Assembly: GCA_017882455.1 (NCBI GenBank)
Contig: JADGPL010000020.1
Coordinates: 1-58,832, forward strand
Origin: Solirubrobacteraceae bacterium
Lineage (GTDB): Bacteria; Actinomycetota; Thermoleophilia; Solirubrobacterales; Solirubrobacteraceae
Length of the DNA: 58,832 nucleotides
Reading direction: 5' to 3'
Below are positions 34,674 through 42,189 of the stretch, in pieces (position 1 is the stretch's first letter; every line of letters starts with the position of its first letter). Position numbers and translations under genes: made by a program. Under the pieces are notes generated by a model. The model was given only the letters and a program-made list of their open reading frames with translations. It had not been told where the DNA came from and did no database searches.

Positions 34674-34815
34674 ATGCTCGCGCACGCGCCCATCGATGAT
34701 GAGCCCGAGACCGAACAGGAGCGCGGCGCTGTCATGGAGGCGAAGCTAGAGCTGGCAGGGGGGCGGGCGGACGATCTCGCTTGAGCAGGTCAAGCACGAG
34801 CTTGGCCTCGCGTGA
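34674..34815 (+). pseudogene. Frameshifted antitoxin remnant
   Basis: Frame 1 from ATG 34674 reads LAHAPIDDEPETEQERGAV then MEAKLELAGG. After a GGGGGG run near 34759 the continuation is in another frame: TISLEQVKHELGLA, then TGA at 34813-34815. Joined, the two parts make the standard C-terminal pattern of small type II antitoxins (DDEPxTxEER, then a G-R-x-I/V-S-x-E-x-V-x-x-E-L-G end). One extra or missing G explains it. No toxin follows: the HigBA genes on the other strand abut it. The rest of 34555-34855 shows no gene. Confidence 0.55.
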
Positions 34816-34855
34816 ATGAGCGACAAGACAAGCTGATTGCGGGGGAGCTCGTCGC

Positions 34856-35158
34856 TCAGGCGTGCGCGAGCGGCTGGATTTGGTCGAGGGTCGTGCCGAG
34901 TCGGTCCCGTTCGACCTCGATGTCGTAGCGGTCCTGAAGGTTCAGCCAGAAGCGCTCGCTGGTCCCGAAGTATCGCGCGAGCCTCAGGGCCGTGTCGGTT
35001 GTGATGCGCCGCTTGCCGTGGACGATCTCGTTGATTCGGCGCGGGGGAACGCCGATCGCCACCGCTAGGTGGTGCTGGGTGACCTCAAGTGGCTGCAGAT
35101 ACTCGAGCATCAGCACCTCGCCGGGGTGGATGGGGGGCATGATCGAGTCGGTGCTCAT
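34856..35158 (-). CDS. higA: HigA-family antitoxin (XRE HTH)
   Basis: A 100-residue DNA-binding antitoxin from ATG 35158, with GGAG 6 nt upstream. It carries IMPPIHPGEVLMLEYLQPLE, the helix-turn-helix VTQHHLAVAIGVPPRRINEI, VHGKRRITTDTALRLARYFG and SERFWLNLQDRYDIEVERDR. That is the standard HigA/VapI layout. It lies 20 bp after the toxin gene (toxin first, as in higBA operons). It neutralises the toxin and likely represses the operon through the inverted repeat at 35471-35489. Confidence 0.88.
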   Translation of the reverse strand: MSTDSIMPPIHPGEVLMLEYLQPLEVTQHHLAVAIGVPPRRINEIVHGKRRITTDTALRLARYFGTSERFWLNLQDRYDIEVERDRLGTTLDQIQPLAHA

Positions 35159-35178
35159 GATGGCTCCTTGCTTACGTC

Positions 35179-35460
35179 TCAGTGGTAGTCGACGATCTCG
35201 ACATCCTCGGGCCCGGCGACCGTCCACCGGAAGCAGATGCGCCATTGCTGGCTGACGCGAACGCTGTAAGAGCCTGCCCGGTCGCCCTTGAGCTTCTCGA
35301 GCCTGTTGCCCGGCGGAATGCGCAGATCATCGAGTGCCTCGGCGGCGTCGAGGATGAGCAGCTTTCGCAACGCTGCGCGCTGGGTGCCTTGGTCGAGCTT
35401 GCGCACCCGCTGTCGCCGCCATACTCGCTCGGCCTCCTTGTCCACAAACGACCGCAACAC
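35179..35460 (-). CDS. higB: HigB-family toxin (RelE-like mRNA interferase)
   Basis: A 93-residue RelE-fold protein from GTG 35460. It reads LRSFVDKEAERVWRRQRVRK, LRKLLILDAAEALDDLRIPP, NRLEKLKGDRAGSYSVRVSQ, WRICFRWTVAGPEDVEIVDY. The conserved NRLE-x-LKGD-x-x-G-x-x-S-V-R-V-x-x-x-W-R-I-C-F signature of HigB is complete. It cleaves mRNA at the ribosome. TATGCT lies 8 nt upstream, so the message is probably leaderless. Confidence 0.9.
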   Translation of the reverse strand: MLRSFVDKEAERVWRRQRVRKLDQGTQRAALRKLLILDAAEALDDLRIPPGNRLEKLKGDRAGSYSVRVSQQWRICFRWTVAGPEDVEIVDYH

Positions 35461-35468
35461 ACGACCCG

Positions 35469-35474
35469 AGCATA
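35469..35474 (-). promoter_or_regulatory. -10 hexamer TATGCT of higBA
   Basis: On the minus strand TATGCT is followed by 8 nt and the GTG at 35460; it overlaps one arm of the operator palindrome. Confidence 0.5.
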
Positions 35475-35504
35475 ACGCATGGCGTTATGAACGACGAGCG
35501 TTAT
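35471..35504. promoter_or_regulatory. HigA operator: inverted repeat CATAACGC/GCGTTATG plus a third half-site
   Basis: CATAACGC (35471-35478), 3 nt, GCGTTATG (35482-35489): a perfect 8-bp inverted repeat over the -10 of higBA. A third half-site GCGTTAT follows at 35498-35504. This layout would let HigA block the promoter. Confidence 0.65.
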
Positions 35505-35518
35505 ACGGGTGGATCAGG

Positions 35519-35757
35519 CGGATCCGCCCCGGAGGATGTCTGGGTTCAGGTGGATAGCTGAGCGAGTCGTGGTCTACGTCATGCACAAGGGGGGCCACAC
35601 GACCCTTATGTCGGACGATATGCCCGGTTCCCGCCAGCCCAACCGCACACCAAGGCACCCGACATCCGCGCGCTGGCGGACGCCTTCGGCGGCCCAGCCG
35701 GTCGCATGGTCGGGGTCGAGCGAGTAGTCGGCGAGCTTCCCGTGGCGAGAGGTAATG
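35519..35757 (-). pseudogene. Decayed coding remnant
   Basis: Protein-like pieces occur in more than one minus-strand frame: GKLADYSLDPDHATG in one, and HLNPDILRGGSA before a stop in another. The first resembles the K-L-x-x-Y-L-L-x-P-x-H-x-x-G signature of small uncharacterised domains (DUF6883-like), but no full frame joins them. I read this as a decayed gene, not two real ones. Confidence 0.35.
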
Positions 35758-35761
35758 CAGC

Positions 35762-36085
35762 CTACGGATCGCAGCCAAGCCAGCGGCGGTAGGCGGCGGC
35801 GATGCGTCCGAGCTCGCTGTCGCTGGGGAACGTCAGATCCGCGAGCGCTACCTCGTGGCAAGTGTTCTTGCGCTTGCAGATAGCGGTCAGGCCGCGTCGC
35901 ACATCGGGTCCGGCATCGATCTTGACGACGCTCACAGGCACGCCGACGATGCTCGCGGGCTCCGCGCGTTTGAGTGCGTCTTCGGCGCCCGTGAGAAAGC
36001 CGGTGAGCTGCTCCTCATCGCCGTATGCGTCGAGGGTGAGCTCCTCGATCAGCTCATCGAGTTCAGCCAGGCGCCGTCCGCTCAC
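35762..36085 (-). CDS. Conserved hypothetical protein
   Basis: A 107-residue acidic protein whose GTG start overlaps the upstream TGA (GTGA), so it is co-translated with the DUF6398 gene. It begins with a helical part (AELDELIEELTLDAYGDEEQ) and continues LTGFLTGAEDALKRAEPASI, VVKIDAGPDVRRGLTAICKR and VALADLTFPSDSELGRIAAA. The last part, with a C and K-rich stretch, resembles the calcium-binding (plasmid) protein group found next to DUF6398, but this assignment is weak. Confidence 0.55.
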   Translation of the reverse strand: MSGRRLAELDELIEELTLDAYGDEEQLTGFLTGAEDALKRAEPASIVGVPVSVVKIDAGPDVRRGLTAICKRKNTCHEVALADLTFPSDSELGRIAAAYRRWLGCDP

Positions 36086-36657
36086 GCGGCGCGCCGGGCC
36101 TCAAGGTCGGGGATCACACCCCGCCTGCGTGCCTCGTTCTGGATCTCCGGCGGCAGTGTGCGCGCATCGACGATGAACCCGTTGATCATCACCATCCAGG
36201 TCAGAGGGTGCTGCTCGAGCACCGCAACTCGTGTGAGGTCGGGCTCGAAGATGCCGATGTTGAGCGCCTTGACGATCACCGCGGCCTTGTTCGCCATCGT
36301 CGTCTTGACGACCCCGGCGCGCTGGGCGAGCTGGTCGGCACTGAGATGCGGTTGCTGGGATCGGTCGAACAGAAAGTTCACCCGCCCGACCGCGTAGATC
36401 ACGCCCGCCGCCCAGATGCGGGTGTCACCGCGCGCGAGCGGAGATGGTCGCTTGCGTGCGAGCCGCCCCACGAGCACTTGGCACAGCTCGCTGTACTCCT
36501 CGTCGAGATGCGCGACGCACACCTCGCCGGTGATCGCAAGGATCTCCGATACCCGTGGCCGCAGGTCGACAGGAACCTTTAGCTTCGCCAGTGTCCGATC
36601 CACAGGCTGAGACACGCACAGATCATGGCCCAGCCATCGGACGGAGAGTGAGCTCAT
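36082..36657 (-). CDS. DUF6398 family protein
   Basis: A 191-residue protein. The conserved block SEILAITGEVCVAHLDEEYS, ELCQVLVGRLARKRPSPLAR, DTRIWAAGVIYAVGRVNFLF, DRSQQPHLSADQLAQRAGVV, KTTMANKAAVIVKAL matches the DUF6398 pattern. The end of that block looks like a helix-turn-helix. A second start, GTG inside CVSQPVDR, is also possible. Function unknown; such proteins often sit in variable regions. It forms an operon with 35762. Confidence 0.72.
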   Translation of the reverse strand: MSSLSVRWLGHDLCVSQPVDRTLAKLKVPVDLRPRVSEILAITGEVCVAHLDEEYSELCQVLVGRLARKRPSPLARGDTRIWAAGVIYAVGRVNFLFDRSQQPHLSADQLAQRAGVVKTTMANKAAVIVKALNIGIFEPDLTRVAVLEQHPLTWMVMINGFIVDARTLPPEIQNEARRRGVIPDLEARRAA

Positions 36658-36675
36658 GACAGCCCTGTGACCGCA

Positions 36676-37235
36676 TCACGTCTGGAGGAGCTCGTATCCG
36701 AGGGACCGGTAGGTGCGCAGGCGCTTGGCGAACATGCGGCGCAGAACCGGGACCTCGGCGTCGACGTAGTCGTAGATCAGGACGTCTTGCTTGCCAGGGT
36801 TGGAGCGGTTTAGACGCCCGGCATATTGGACTACGGTGCCCTTCCAGGCGATCGGCATTGCCAGGATCAGCGAGTCGAGCCGGGGATCGTCGAAGCCCTC
36901 GCCGATGTAGCGGCCGGTCGCGAGCACCACGCGCTGACCGCCATCAACGTCGCTGCTGGCGAGCTGCTCGCGTGCGGCACGGTGCTCTGCTGGGCGCATC
37001 TCGCCGTGCAAGGTGATGAGCGTGAGGCTCCCGGTGGCGAGATGTGCGGCCAGCCGCTCCAAGTGCTCGCGCCGTTCGGTCAGCACGAGCGGTCGGCGGC
37101 CCTGGGCTGCAAGTTGCAGCGCATCTCCGGCGATCAGCTCCGTACGCGCCTCATCGATGGCTAGGGCGGTAAAGACCTCCTGGATGTGCGGGTCGCTGGG
37201 GAGTGTTTGCGGGTCGAACTGGGTGTCGTGGAGCC
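36676..37235 (-). pseudogene. Truncated superfamily II helicase, C-terminal part
   Basis: The readable frame covers the end of a helicase: WLHDTQFDPQTLPSDPHIQE, TALAIDEARTELIAGDALQL, RPLVLTERREHLERLAAHLA, then the helicase-C motifs VVLATGRYIGEGFDDPRLDS, LILAMPIAWKGTVVQYAGR and LNRSNPGKQDVLIYDYVD (motif VI Q-Y-x-G-R). The N-terminal motor half is missing. The frame runs into the tRNA-derived core A at 37229-37235, so the insertion at that site removed the rest. An ATP-dependent DNA repair or restriction-type helicase is the likely ancestor. Confidence 0.7.
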
Positions 37236-37269
37236 AACCGGGATCGAACCGCTGACCTCCTGCTCGCAG
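37229..37269 (-). other. Attachment-site core A: tRNA-Ala 3' fragment
   Basis: This stretch matches core B (42007) at 39 of 41 positions up to the anticodon region and then diverges. On the minus strand it is the tRNA 3' part with the T-loop TTCGATC and acceptor strand ending GGCTCCA; one T-stem pair is mismatched. No 5' half of the tRNA lies beside it. It is best read as a leftover attL-type site. GGTACT (37313) and AGTACC (37332) follow to the right. Confidence 0.75.
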
Positions 37270-37578
37270 CTTGGAGGGGCTGCGGACTAGGACTAGGCGG
37301 TCACGTGGGACAGGTACTGGCAGCCAACGTCAGTACCTAAAACCACCGAAACCCCCTGCAAATCGCTGGCACACGACATCTCATGGCTACCAGTAGAAGC
37401 CCTGCAAATCGACATCTCCAAGAGGTCCCTCTGGGCCTTCTGGGGATCGTGGTGGGTCCGGTTCGGGTTCGCGTCGTTCGTGGTGCGTTCGGACGTCAGC
37501 ACGGATGCTGAGTCGCGTTCGGATCTGCGGTCGCCCGACGGCAATCGCCCCGCGACATCGAGCGCGGTCGCGCTTGAC

Positions 37579-37695
37579 TTAGTGCCCTGACTCGGAAGTT
37601 CGGCGACGCATTCGGCAGACGGACACGCTGGCTCTTGGCGGCCAGCAGGCGCCCGTCCGGTGCCGAGACAGCGCGCTGCTTGTCGTCCGCAGCGA
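37579..37695 (+). repeat. Left arm of ~110-bp inverted repeat
   Basis: This segment is the reverse complement of 41774-41883 with scattered changes; a ~58-bp centre (from GCTCTTGGCGGCCAGCAGG to CTGCTTGTCGTCCG) differs at one base only. The two arms enclose the two divergent secreted-protein genes. Confidence 0.8.
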
Positions 37696-37722
37696 CAGTC
37701 TCGTGCCGTTCGGCAGCACGAC

Positions 37723-37739
37723 CGCTCGCTTTGCGAGCG
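37723..37739. terminator. Small hairpin after the secreted IPT-protein gene
   Basis: CGCTCGC, loop TTT, GCGAGCG: a 7-bp stem about 40 bp past the stop of the minus-strand gene. No T-tract, so it may only stall polymerase or protect the 3' end. Confidence 0.35.
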
Positions 37740-37777
37740 ACTGCGACCTACCCGCTCGGCGGGGGAGGCGGGAGGTC

Positions 37778-39451
37778 CTATGAGTACGCGAACTGGTCGC
37801 TGCTCATCTTCTTGCTCTTCTTCGGTCCGACTTTGGCAACGACATCCACCATCTCTGCCTTCAGTGCTGCTGGTGACACCATCGTGCACTGCGTGGTCGA
37901 CGTGCAGTCCACGCTTGTCGCAACGCCTTTTCCGAACAGGAACGCGGTCGTGCCGGTACCTGGCGCGAAGCCGCTACCCGTGACGGTGACAGGAGTGCCG
38001 CCGCCGATCCCGCCGCCGCCCGGACTGACGCTCGTGACGGTCGGCTGTTCGTAGGTGTAGCGGGCCTTCTTGGTGATTCCGCTGAGGCCGTTCGGAGTCC
38101 TGACGGTCACTTCTACAGTCCCGGTGGTGCCTGCGGGGGATACCGCCGTTATCGAGCTTGTGGAGTTGACCACGAAGCTGGCCGCGTTCGTCGAGCCGAA
38201 CTTGACAGCGGTGACACCCGCAAATTCCGTTCCGTTGATCGTGACGGATGTGCCGCCTGCGGCAGGACCCTTCTTGGCTGACAGCTTGGTGATGGTGGGT
38301 GCGGGGCGTACGCGAACGAAGGTGAAGTGGTCACTTGCTTCGGTCGCGCTTGTGCCTCCCGGGTTGGTGACGGTCACGTCGACTGTCCCTTCTAGGCTTT
38401 CTGGAGTGGTCGCGGTAATCGACGTCGGCGAGTTGATTTTGAAGCTCGCTTCGGTGCCGTCGAACTCAACGGCGCTGGCTTCGCTGAATTCGGTACCTGT
38501 GATCGTGATGTCTTCATGTCCTGTCACCAGTCCTGCGTCAGGATCAACACCTGTCACGGTGGGTGGCTCCGGAAGCGTTTTGAACATCGCGTCACCGCCA
38601 TAACTCGTCCCGACTGCGTTGGTCGCCACAACGCGGTAGTGGTAACTCGTCTCGGCGGCAAGACCGGCGATCGACGCGGCCACTCCGACGGCGCCTTCGC
38701 CCCCTCCGGGTCCGGGCAAGCACGGTGCGCTCGATCCGTAGGAGGGTGAGATGCCGTATTCGAGCTTGCAGGCGGTGACTTCTTCACCGTTTGGGTTCAC
38801 GTTCGCATTCAGCGTCGCCGCTGTCTGACTGATCGACCTCGCGGTTCCGGTCGCCACCGTCGGTGCGAGGCGATTGTAGCCCTGGACGATGGCCTGCATC
38901 CCGTCGCTCGTTTCGACGGTGCTGCCGCCTTCCCACCAGTACGTGACCCACGTGCCTCCGTTGTAGGGAGCGGGCTGGAGCCACTCGATCCAATACGTTC
39001 CCCCGGGTGTCACGCCGACGTTCCCGATGTCTGCCGAGGTATCTCCGTAGTTGATTATTTGCGGGTGCGCTTCGGCGAGTTGTCCGGGACAGCTGCCGTC
39101 TACAGGAGGCTGTCCGCTGCATAGCCTCAACGTGAGGGTCTCAGGGGCGGTGGCGCCGCCAGGAAGACCGGGGGTCCCGACCGTCGCGCCGAGCAACGTG
39201 ATCGTGTTCGACTGGGCTGTGAACGGCTGCCAGGCGTTGTAGAAGAAGCCATGATGTGGAGCCCCCGGCGCCATCCGGTTGTAGCTCGTGATCCCATAGC
39301 GGTTTGCGGCCGATGCGGGCGAAGCCATAACCGCAGCGATAGTGGTCGCGGCCAGCGCCAAGCGGAGACCGCGCGCACGGCGCGTGTGCGACCGGCGACG
39401 AGAGTGCGAACTCGCGGAGTACCGTTTCAAGCTGATGGCCACCCCTCTCAT
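37778..39451 (-). CDS. Secreted protein with fibronectin-like and three IPT/TIG domains
   Basis: A 557-residue exported protein with a clear ribosome-binding site (GGGGAGGA). A basic N terminus and signal peptide (GLRLALAATTIAAVMASPA, then SAANRYG) are followed by a ~150-residue N-terminal domain (NRMAPGAPHHGFFYNAWQPF, VGVTPGGTYWIEWLQPAPYN), a fibronectin-III-like segment (SQTAATLNANVNPNGEEVTA, ETSYHYRVVATNAVGTSYGG), then three IPT domains (GHEDITITGTEFSEASAVEF; GGTSVTINGTEFAGVTAVKF; GGTPVTVTGSGFAPGTGTTA). It is a surface or extracellular protein. It shares domain types with the chromosomal 27135 protein, though it lies in the region between att cores. Confidence 0.8.
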   Translation of the reverse strand: MRGVAISLKRYSASSHSRRRSHTRRARGLRLALAATTIAAVMASPASAANRYGITSYNRMAPGAPHHGFFYNAWQPFTAQSNTITLLGATVGTPGLPGGATAPETLTLRLCSGQPPVDGSCPGQLAEAHPQIINYGDTSADIGNVGVTPGGTYWIEWLQPAPYNGGTWVTYWWEGGSTVETSDGMQAIVQGYNRLAPTVATGTARSISQTAATLNANVNPNGEEVTACKLEYGISPSYGSSAPCLPGPGGGEGAVGVAASIAGLAAETSYHYRVVATNAVGTSYGGDAMFKTLPEPPTVTGVDPDAGLVTGHEDITITGTEFSEASAVEFDGTEASFKINSPTSITATTPESLEGTVDVTVTNPGGTSATEASDHFTFVRVRPAPTITKLSAKKGPAAGGTSVTINGTEFAGVTAVKFGSTNAASFVVNSTSSITAVSPAGTTGTVEVTVRTPNGLSGITKKARYTYEQPTVTSVSPGGGGIGGGTPVTVTGSGFAPGTGTTAFLFGKGVATSVDCTSTTQCTMVSPAALKAEMVDVVAKVGPKKSKKMSSDQFAYS

Positions 39452-39746
39452 GGGTCCTCCCCCTATCGCAGTGCCTGGTTGATGACGGCCCCGCCCGCGG
39501 TGCGTACAAGATCAGACGGTTGCGTTCGGCACGAAGCCGACGCATCGGACAGGTTCAACATCCAGAATCCGCGGAGCCCCCGCGTGAAGATTTGGTGACC
39601 GTCGTCGCCCACACTGGCCGCCAGCCTATAGTGCCGTCTTGCGGAACACTTCTATCCGGCGGACAGATCGCCCGATGCCCCAGGATTGGGGGAAGTATTT
39701 CGCCGGCTGTGGATTGGTAGGCGAGGCTCGATGAAGGGAGCGGAGT

Positions 39747-41624
39747 ATGCGGCGGACAGGGCGATCCCACGGGCACGACGATCGCGGGTCGGCGCGCACT
39801 ACCTCAACGTCTTGGTTGCGGGTCTGTCGCTTCGTCGTCGGGGCGTTGGGGCTGGTGTTGGGATTGGGGGTTCTGGAGCTCGTGTGTCTGGCCACGCCGG
39901 CTGGGGCAGCGGTCGCGTACACCTACAACAACTACGGCGCCGCAACGCTCGGAGTCCCCATGTGCCGGGGAAACCCCAACTACCCGTCCGGACACGACGT
40001 TCCAGGCGGTTCGTTCACCCAGACCATGACGGTGCCAGCGGGCGTGGCCACGATAAACACGGTCGAGATCCAAATAGATCCCGTGCCGACCGAGACCGCA
40101 TCGCTCACGCTGTCGGTGAACGGGACTCCGAGGGCCTCTGCCTCGGCTACGGCAACCGGCGACGTGTACTTCCACCTGCCGAACGTCGCTGTCAGTCAGG
40201 GCCAATCCGTAGCGATCAACGTCTCGCTCAGCGACAGCGGTGACTCTGCGAGGGGCCAGATCATCACCATCTATGAGGCTGGTGCCGGCGGCGGGGTCTT
40301 CACGTATTCGAACTCGTGCGTACAGGACAACGAGACAGGCTCATCCGCTTCGAACACCCTCAGGGCTGTGGTCTCCGGTGAAGCAGTGCCGCCGCCGACG
40401 GCGACGATCAATTCGCCGTCGACCGGCGGCCTCTACGCCGAGGGCCAGACGGTCGCGACGAGCATCACGTGCACCGAAGGGACCGGGGGTCCCGGGATCA
40501 GCACCTGCTCGGACAACAACGGCGGGTCGAGCACCAGCGGCACGCTCAACGGGACGCTGAACACGACGTCGCCCGGGAAAGGTGAGACCTACACCGCCAC
40601 GGCGGCCAGTAGCGACGGCCAGACGGGTACGGCGAGCATCAACTACACCGTTGCGGGTCCGCCGTCGGCGTCGATCGACTCGCCATCGGGCGGAAGCCAT
40701 GTCTACGCCCAGGGCGCCACGGTGGCGACGAGCTTCCACTGCACGGCGGGCACGGACGATCCGGCCGCACCGACGTGCAAGGACAGCAACGGCGCGACCG
40801 GTGGCACGGGGTCGCTGAACACCTCGACGCCGGGTACCTACACGTATACGGTGACGGCGACCAGCTCGGACACCACCCAGCCGGCCGTGAGCACCAGCAT
40901 CACCTATACGGTCGTGGGCGCCCCGTCGGCGTCGATCGACTCGCCGGCGGGCGGCGGTGTCTACGCGCAGGGTGCGACGGTCTTGACGAACTTCTCCTGC
41001 ACGGAGGGCGCAGAAGGCCCCGGCATCGAATCGTGCACGGACTCCAACGGCGGGTCTGGTACCTCCGGCACGCTCGAAACCTCGACCGTCGGCCCGCACA
41101 CGTACACGGTGACCGCGAAAAGCAAAGACGGGCAGACGGGGAGCGCGTCGATCGGCTACACCGTCGTCAAGGTGCTGTGCACAGGCGACAGCGGGACGGT
41201 GACGCTCTCACCGGGTCTGACCGACACCCCGGCTGTCCAGACGTTGAAGATCAAGGGCACTCTGTCGGGATGCGCTGGTGGGAACTTCACGGGCGCGTCC
41301 TACACCGCGAGCGTCAAAACAGCTGTTGCGGTGTCGTGTTCGGTGCTGACGGGAGCGGGCGAGGGCGCAACTGGGACGGCGAAGTTCAAGTGGGCACCGA
41401 AGGCGAAGCCCTCCAAGGGGACGCTCGGCTTGCCGCTGACCGAAACCGCTGGGGTGGCTCTATCCGGTGAGGTGGCGAGCGGGACCTACTCGCCGCTGTC
41501 GCTGTCTGGGACCGTGAGCGAGAAGTTCACGGGCGGCTCGAAATGCGGTGTGGCGGAAGGCAAGAAAGCTGCAAAGGCGGTCAAGAAGGGCACCTTCGAA
41601 GGATCAGCAGTCTCCTTCGACTAG
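39747..41624 (+). CDS. Secreted protein with three bacterial Ig-like repeats
   Basis: A 625-residue exported protein with GGGAGCGGAG upstream of the ATG. A basic tail and signal segment ([20 protein letters not shown], then ATPAGAA) precede an N-terminal domain ([25 protein letters not shown]-type strands), then three repeats of about 95 residues marked by [40 protein letters not shown] and [20 protein letters not shown], each with a CxxG-like core. The C-terminal ~140 residues ([20 protein letters not shown]) form another beta domain with paired cysteines. Divergent from 39451; the 295-bp gap holds both promoters and no gene. Confidence 0.78.
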   Translation: MRRTGRSHGHDDRGSARTTSTSWLRVCRFVVGALGLVLGLGVLELVCLATPAGAAVAYTYNNYGAATLGVPMCRGNPNYPSGHDVPGGSFTQTMTVPAGVATINTVEIQIDPVPTETASLTLSVNGTPRASASATATGDVYFHLPNVAVSQGQSVAINVSLSDSGDSARGQIITIYEAGAGGGVFTYSNSCVQDNETGSSASNTLRAVVSGEAVPPPTATINSPSTGGLYAEGQTVATSITCTEGTGGPGISTCSDNNGGSSTSGTLNGTLNTTSPGKGETYTATAASSDGQTGTASINYTVAGPPSASIDSPSGGSHVYAQGATVATSFHCTAGTDDPAAPTCKDSNGATGGTGSLNTSTPGTYTYTVTATSSDTTQPAVSTSITYTVVGAPSASIDSPAGGGVYAQGATVLTNFSCTEGAEGPGIESCTDSNGGSGTSGTLETSTVGPHTYTVTAKSKDGQTGSASIGYTVVKVLCTGDSGTVTLSPGLTDTPAVQTLKIKGTLSGCAGGNFTGASYTASVKTAVAVSCSVLTGAGEGATGTAKFKWAPKAKPSKGTLGLPLTETAGVALSGEVASGTYSPLSLSGTVSEKFTGGSKCGVAEGKKAAKAVKKGTFEGSAVSFD

Positions 41625-41642
41625 AGGGCAGGCAGGGTGTCT

Positions 41643-41676
41643 CATGCCAGCGTGGCATGGGGCACCTGAAGCCCCA
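41643..41676. terminator. Two adjacent hairpins after the Ig-repeat gene
   Basis: CATGCCA-GCG-TGGCATG (7-bp stem) followed at once by TGGGGC-ACCTGAA-GCCCCA (6-bp stem), 19 bp after the stop. No T-tract. They could act as a weak terminator or 3'-end protector. Confidence 0.4.
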
Positions 41677-41773
41677 CGGCGAGGCGTTGCGGGTGGCGCG
41701 CCTGTCATAACTCCGCACTACTGCTTTCGGGCCTCAGCGGGCGCGTCGGCACAATTCCGTCTGGCTTGCGCTC

Positions 41774-41883
41774 CGGACGACAAGCAGCGCTCTGTCTCGG
41801 CACCGGACGGGCGCCTGCTGGCCGCCAAGAGCGAGCGCGTCCGTGCCGAATACGTCGCCGAACTTCTGTGCCAGAGCACTTAG
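41774..41883 (-). repeat. Right arm of ~110-bp inverted repeat
   Basis: Reverse-complement partner of 37579-37695. In the plus strand it reads APDDKQRSVSAPDGRLLAAK, then SERVRAEYVAELLCQST and a stop. The left copy carries the same peptide but with an indel. Downstream (to 42006) there is a tandem TGGGCACAAG/TGGGCACAAA pair and no gene. Confidence 0.8.
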
Positions 41884-42006
41884 CCGTGCTTCTGATGCTG
41901 CTCAGTGGGCACAAGTGGGCACAAATCGGACGCCGCGGCTGCCGGTGGCTGCCTCTGGGAATCCGTGGGCGACTCGGAAGCCGCTGATTAGCAGGCGCTT
42001 TGTCTA

Positions 42007-42053
42007 TGGAGCCAACCGGGATCGAACCGGTGACCTCCTGCTTGCAAAGCAGG
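42007..42053 (-). other. Attachment-site core B: intact 3' half of tRNA-Ala(UGC)
   Basis: On the minus strand this gives a complete anticodon arm (CCTGC-TTTGCAA-GCAGG, anticodon TGC), variable loop, T-arm with perfect stem (ACCGG-TTCGATC-CCGGT) and the acceptor 3' strand GGTTGGCTCCA. The D-arm and 5' acceptor strand are absent to the right, so it is not a functional tRNA. It is the typical attL left when an element inserts in the 3' part of a tRNA gene. The integrase gene starts 137 bp away. Confidence 0.85.
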
Positions 42054-42133
42054 GGCGGTCATGCTGAAGCCAATGGATACGGGGGTCTAGTGTCGGTCAA
42101 AGTGGGGTTATAGCTGGCGAATCTGACCCATGC

Positions 42134-42180
42134 GGTACTCAAAGCGGTACTCGCGGCCACGTGGTACTCACGTGGTACTC
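42134..42180 (+). repeat. Four GGTACTC repeats: candidate integrase arm sites
   Basis: GGTACTC begins at 42134, 42146, 42163 and 42174: two pairs, each spaced 11-12 bp (one helical turn). They lie between core B and the integrase start. The last copy overlaps the -10 hexamer of the integrase gene, so the integrase could repress itself by binding here. Confidence 0.65.
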
Positions 42181-42181
42181 T
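42176..42181 (+). promoter_or_regulatory. -10 hexamer TACTCT of integrase gene
   Basis: TACTCT, 8-nt spacer, ATG at 42190; it shares bases with the fourth GGTACTC repeat. Confidence 0.5.
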
Positions 42182-42189
42182 GTGTGAAA

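Larger units (their letters stand above)
37270..37777. other. Remnant region without a recognisable gene
   Basis: I see no convincing gene. It holds GGTACT/AGTACC half-sites near core A, a 12-bp direct repeat CCCTGCAAATCG (37354 and 37400), and the left arm of a long inverted repeat (37579-37695). The latter encodes fragments like SAPDGRLLAAKS on its minus strand, possibly the end of a lost gene. Confidence 0.6.

Noticed and set aside
40400-41150. CRISPR-like or tandem DNA array
   Set aside because: The periodicity comes from diverged Ig-like protein repeats of about 95 codons; there are no short identical repeats with spacers and no cas genes.
37579-41883. Insertion sequence with terminal inverted repeats
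   Set aside because: No transposase lies between the arms, the arms are much longer than usual and I saw no target-site duplication.
42007-42053. Functional tRNA-Ala gene
   Set aside because: Only the 3' half is present; D-arm and 5' acceptor strand are missing on the right. The same holds for 37229 and 58582.
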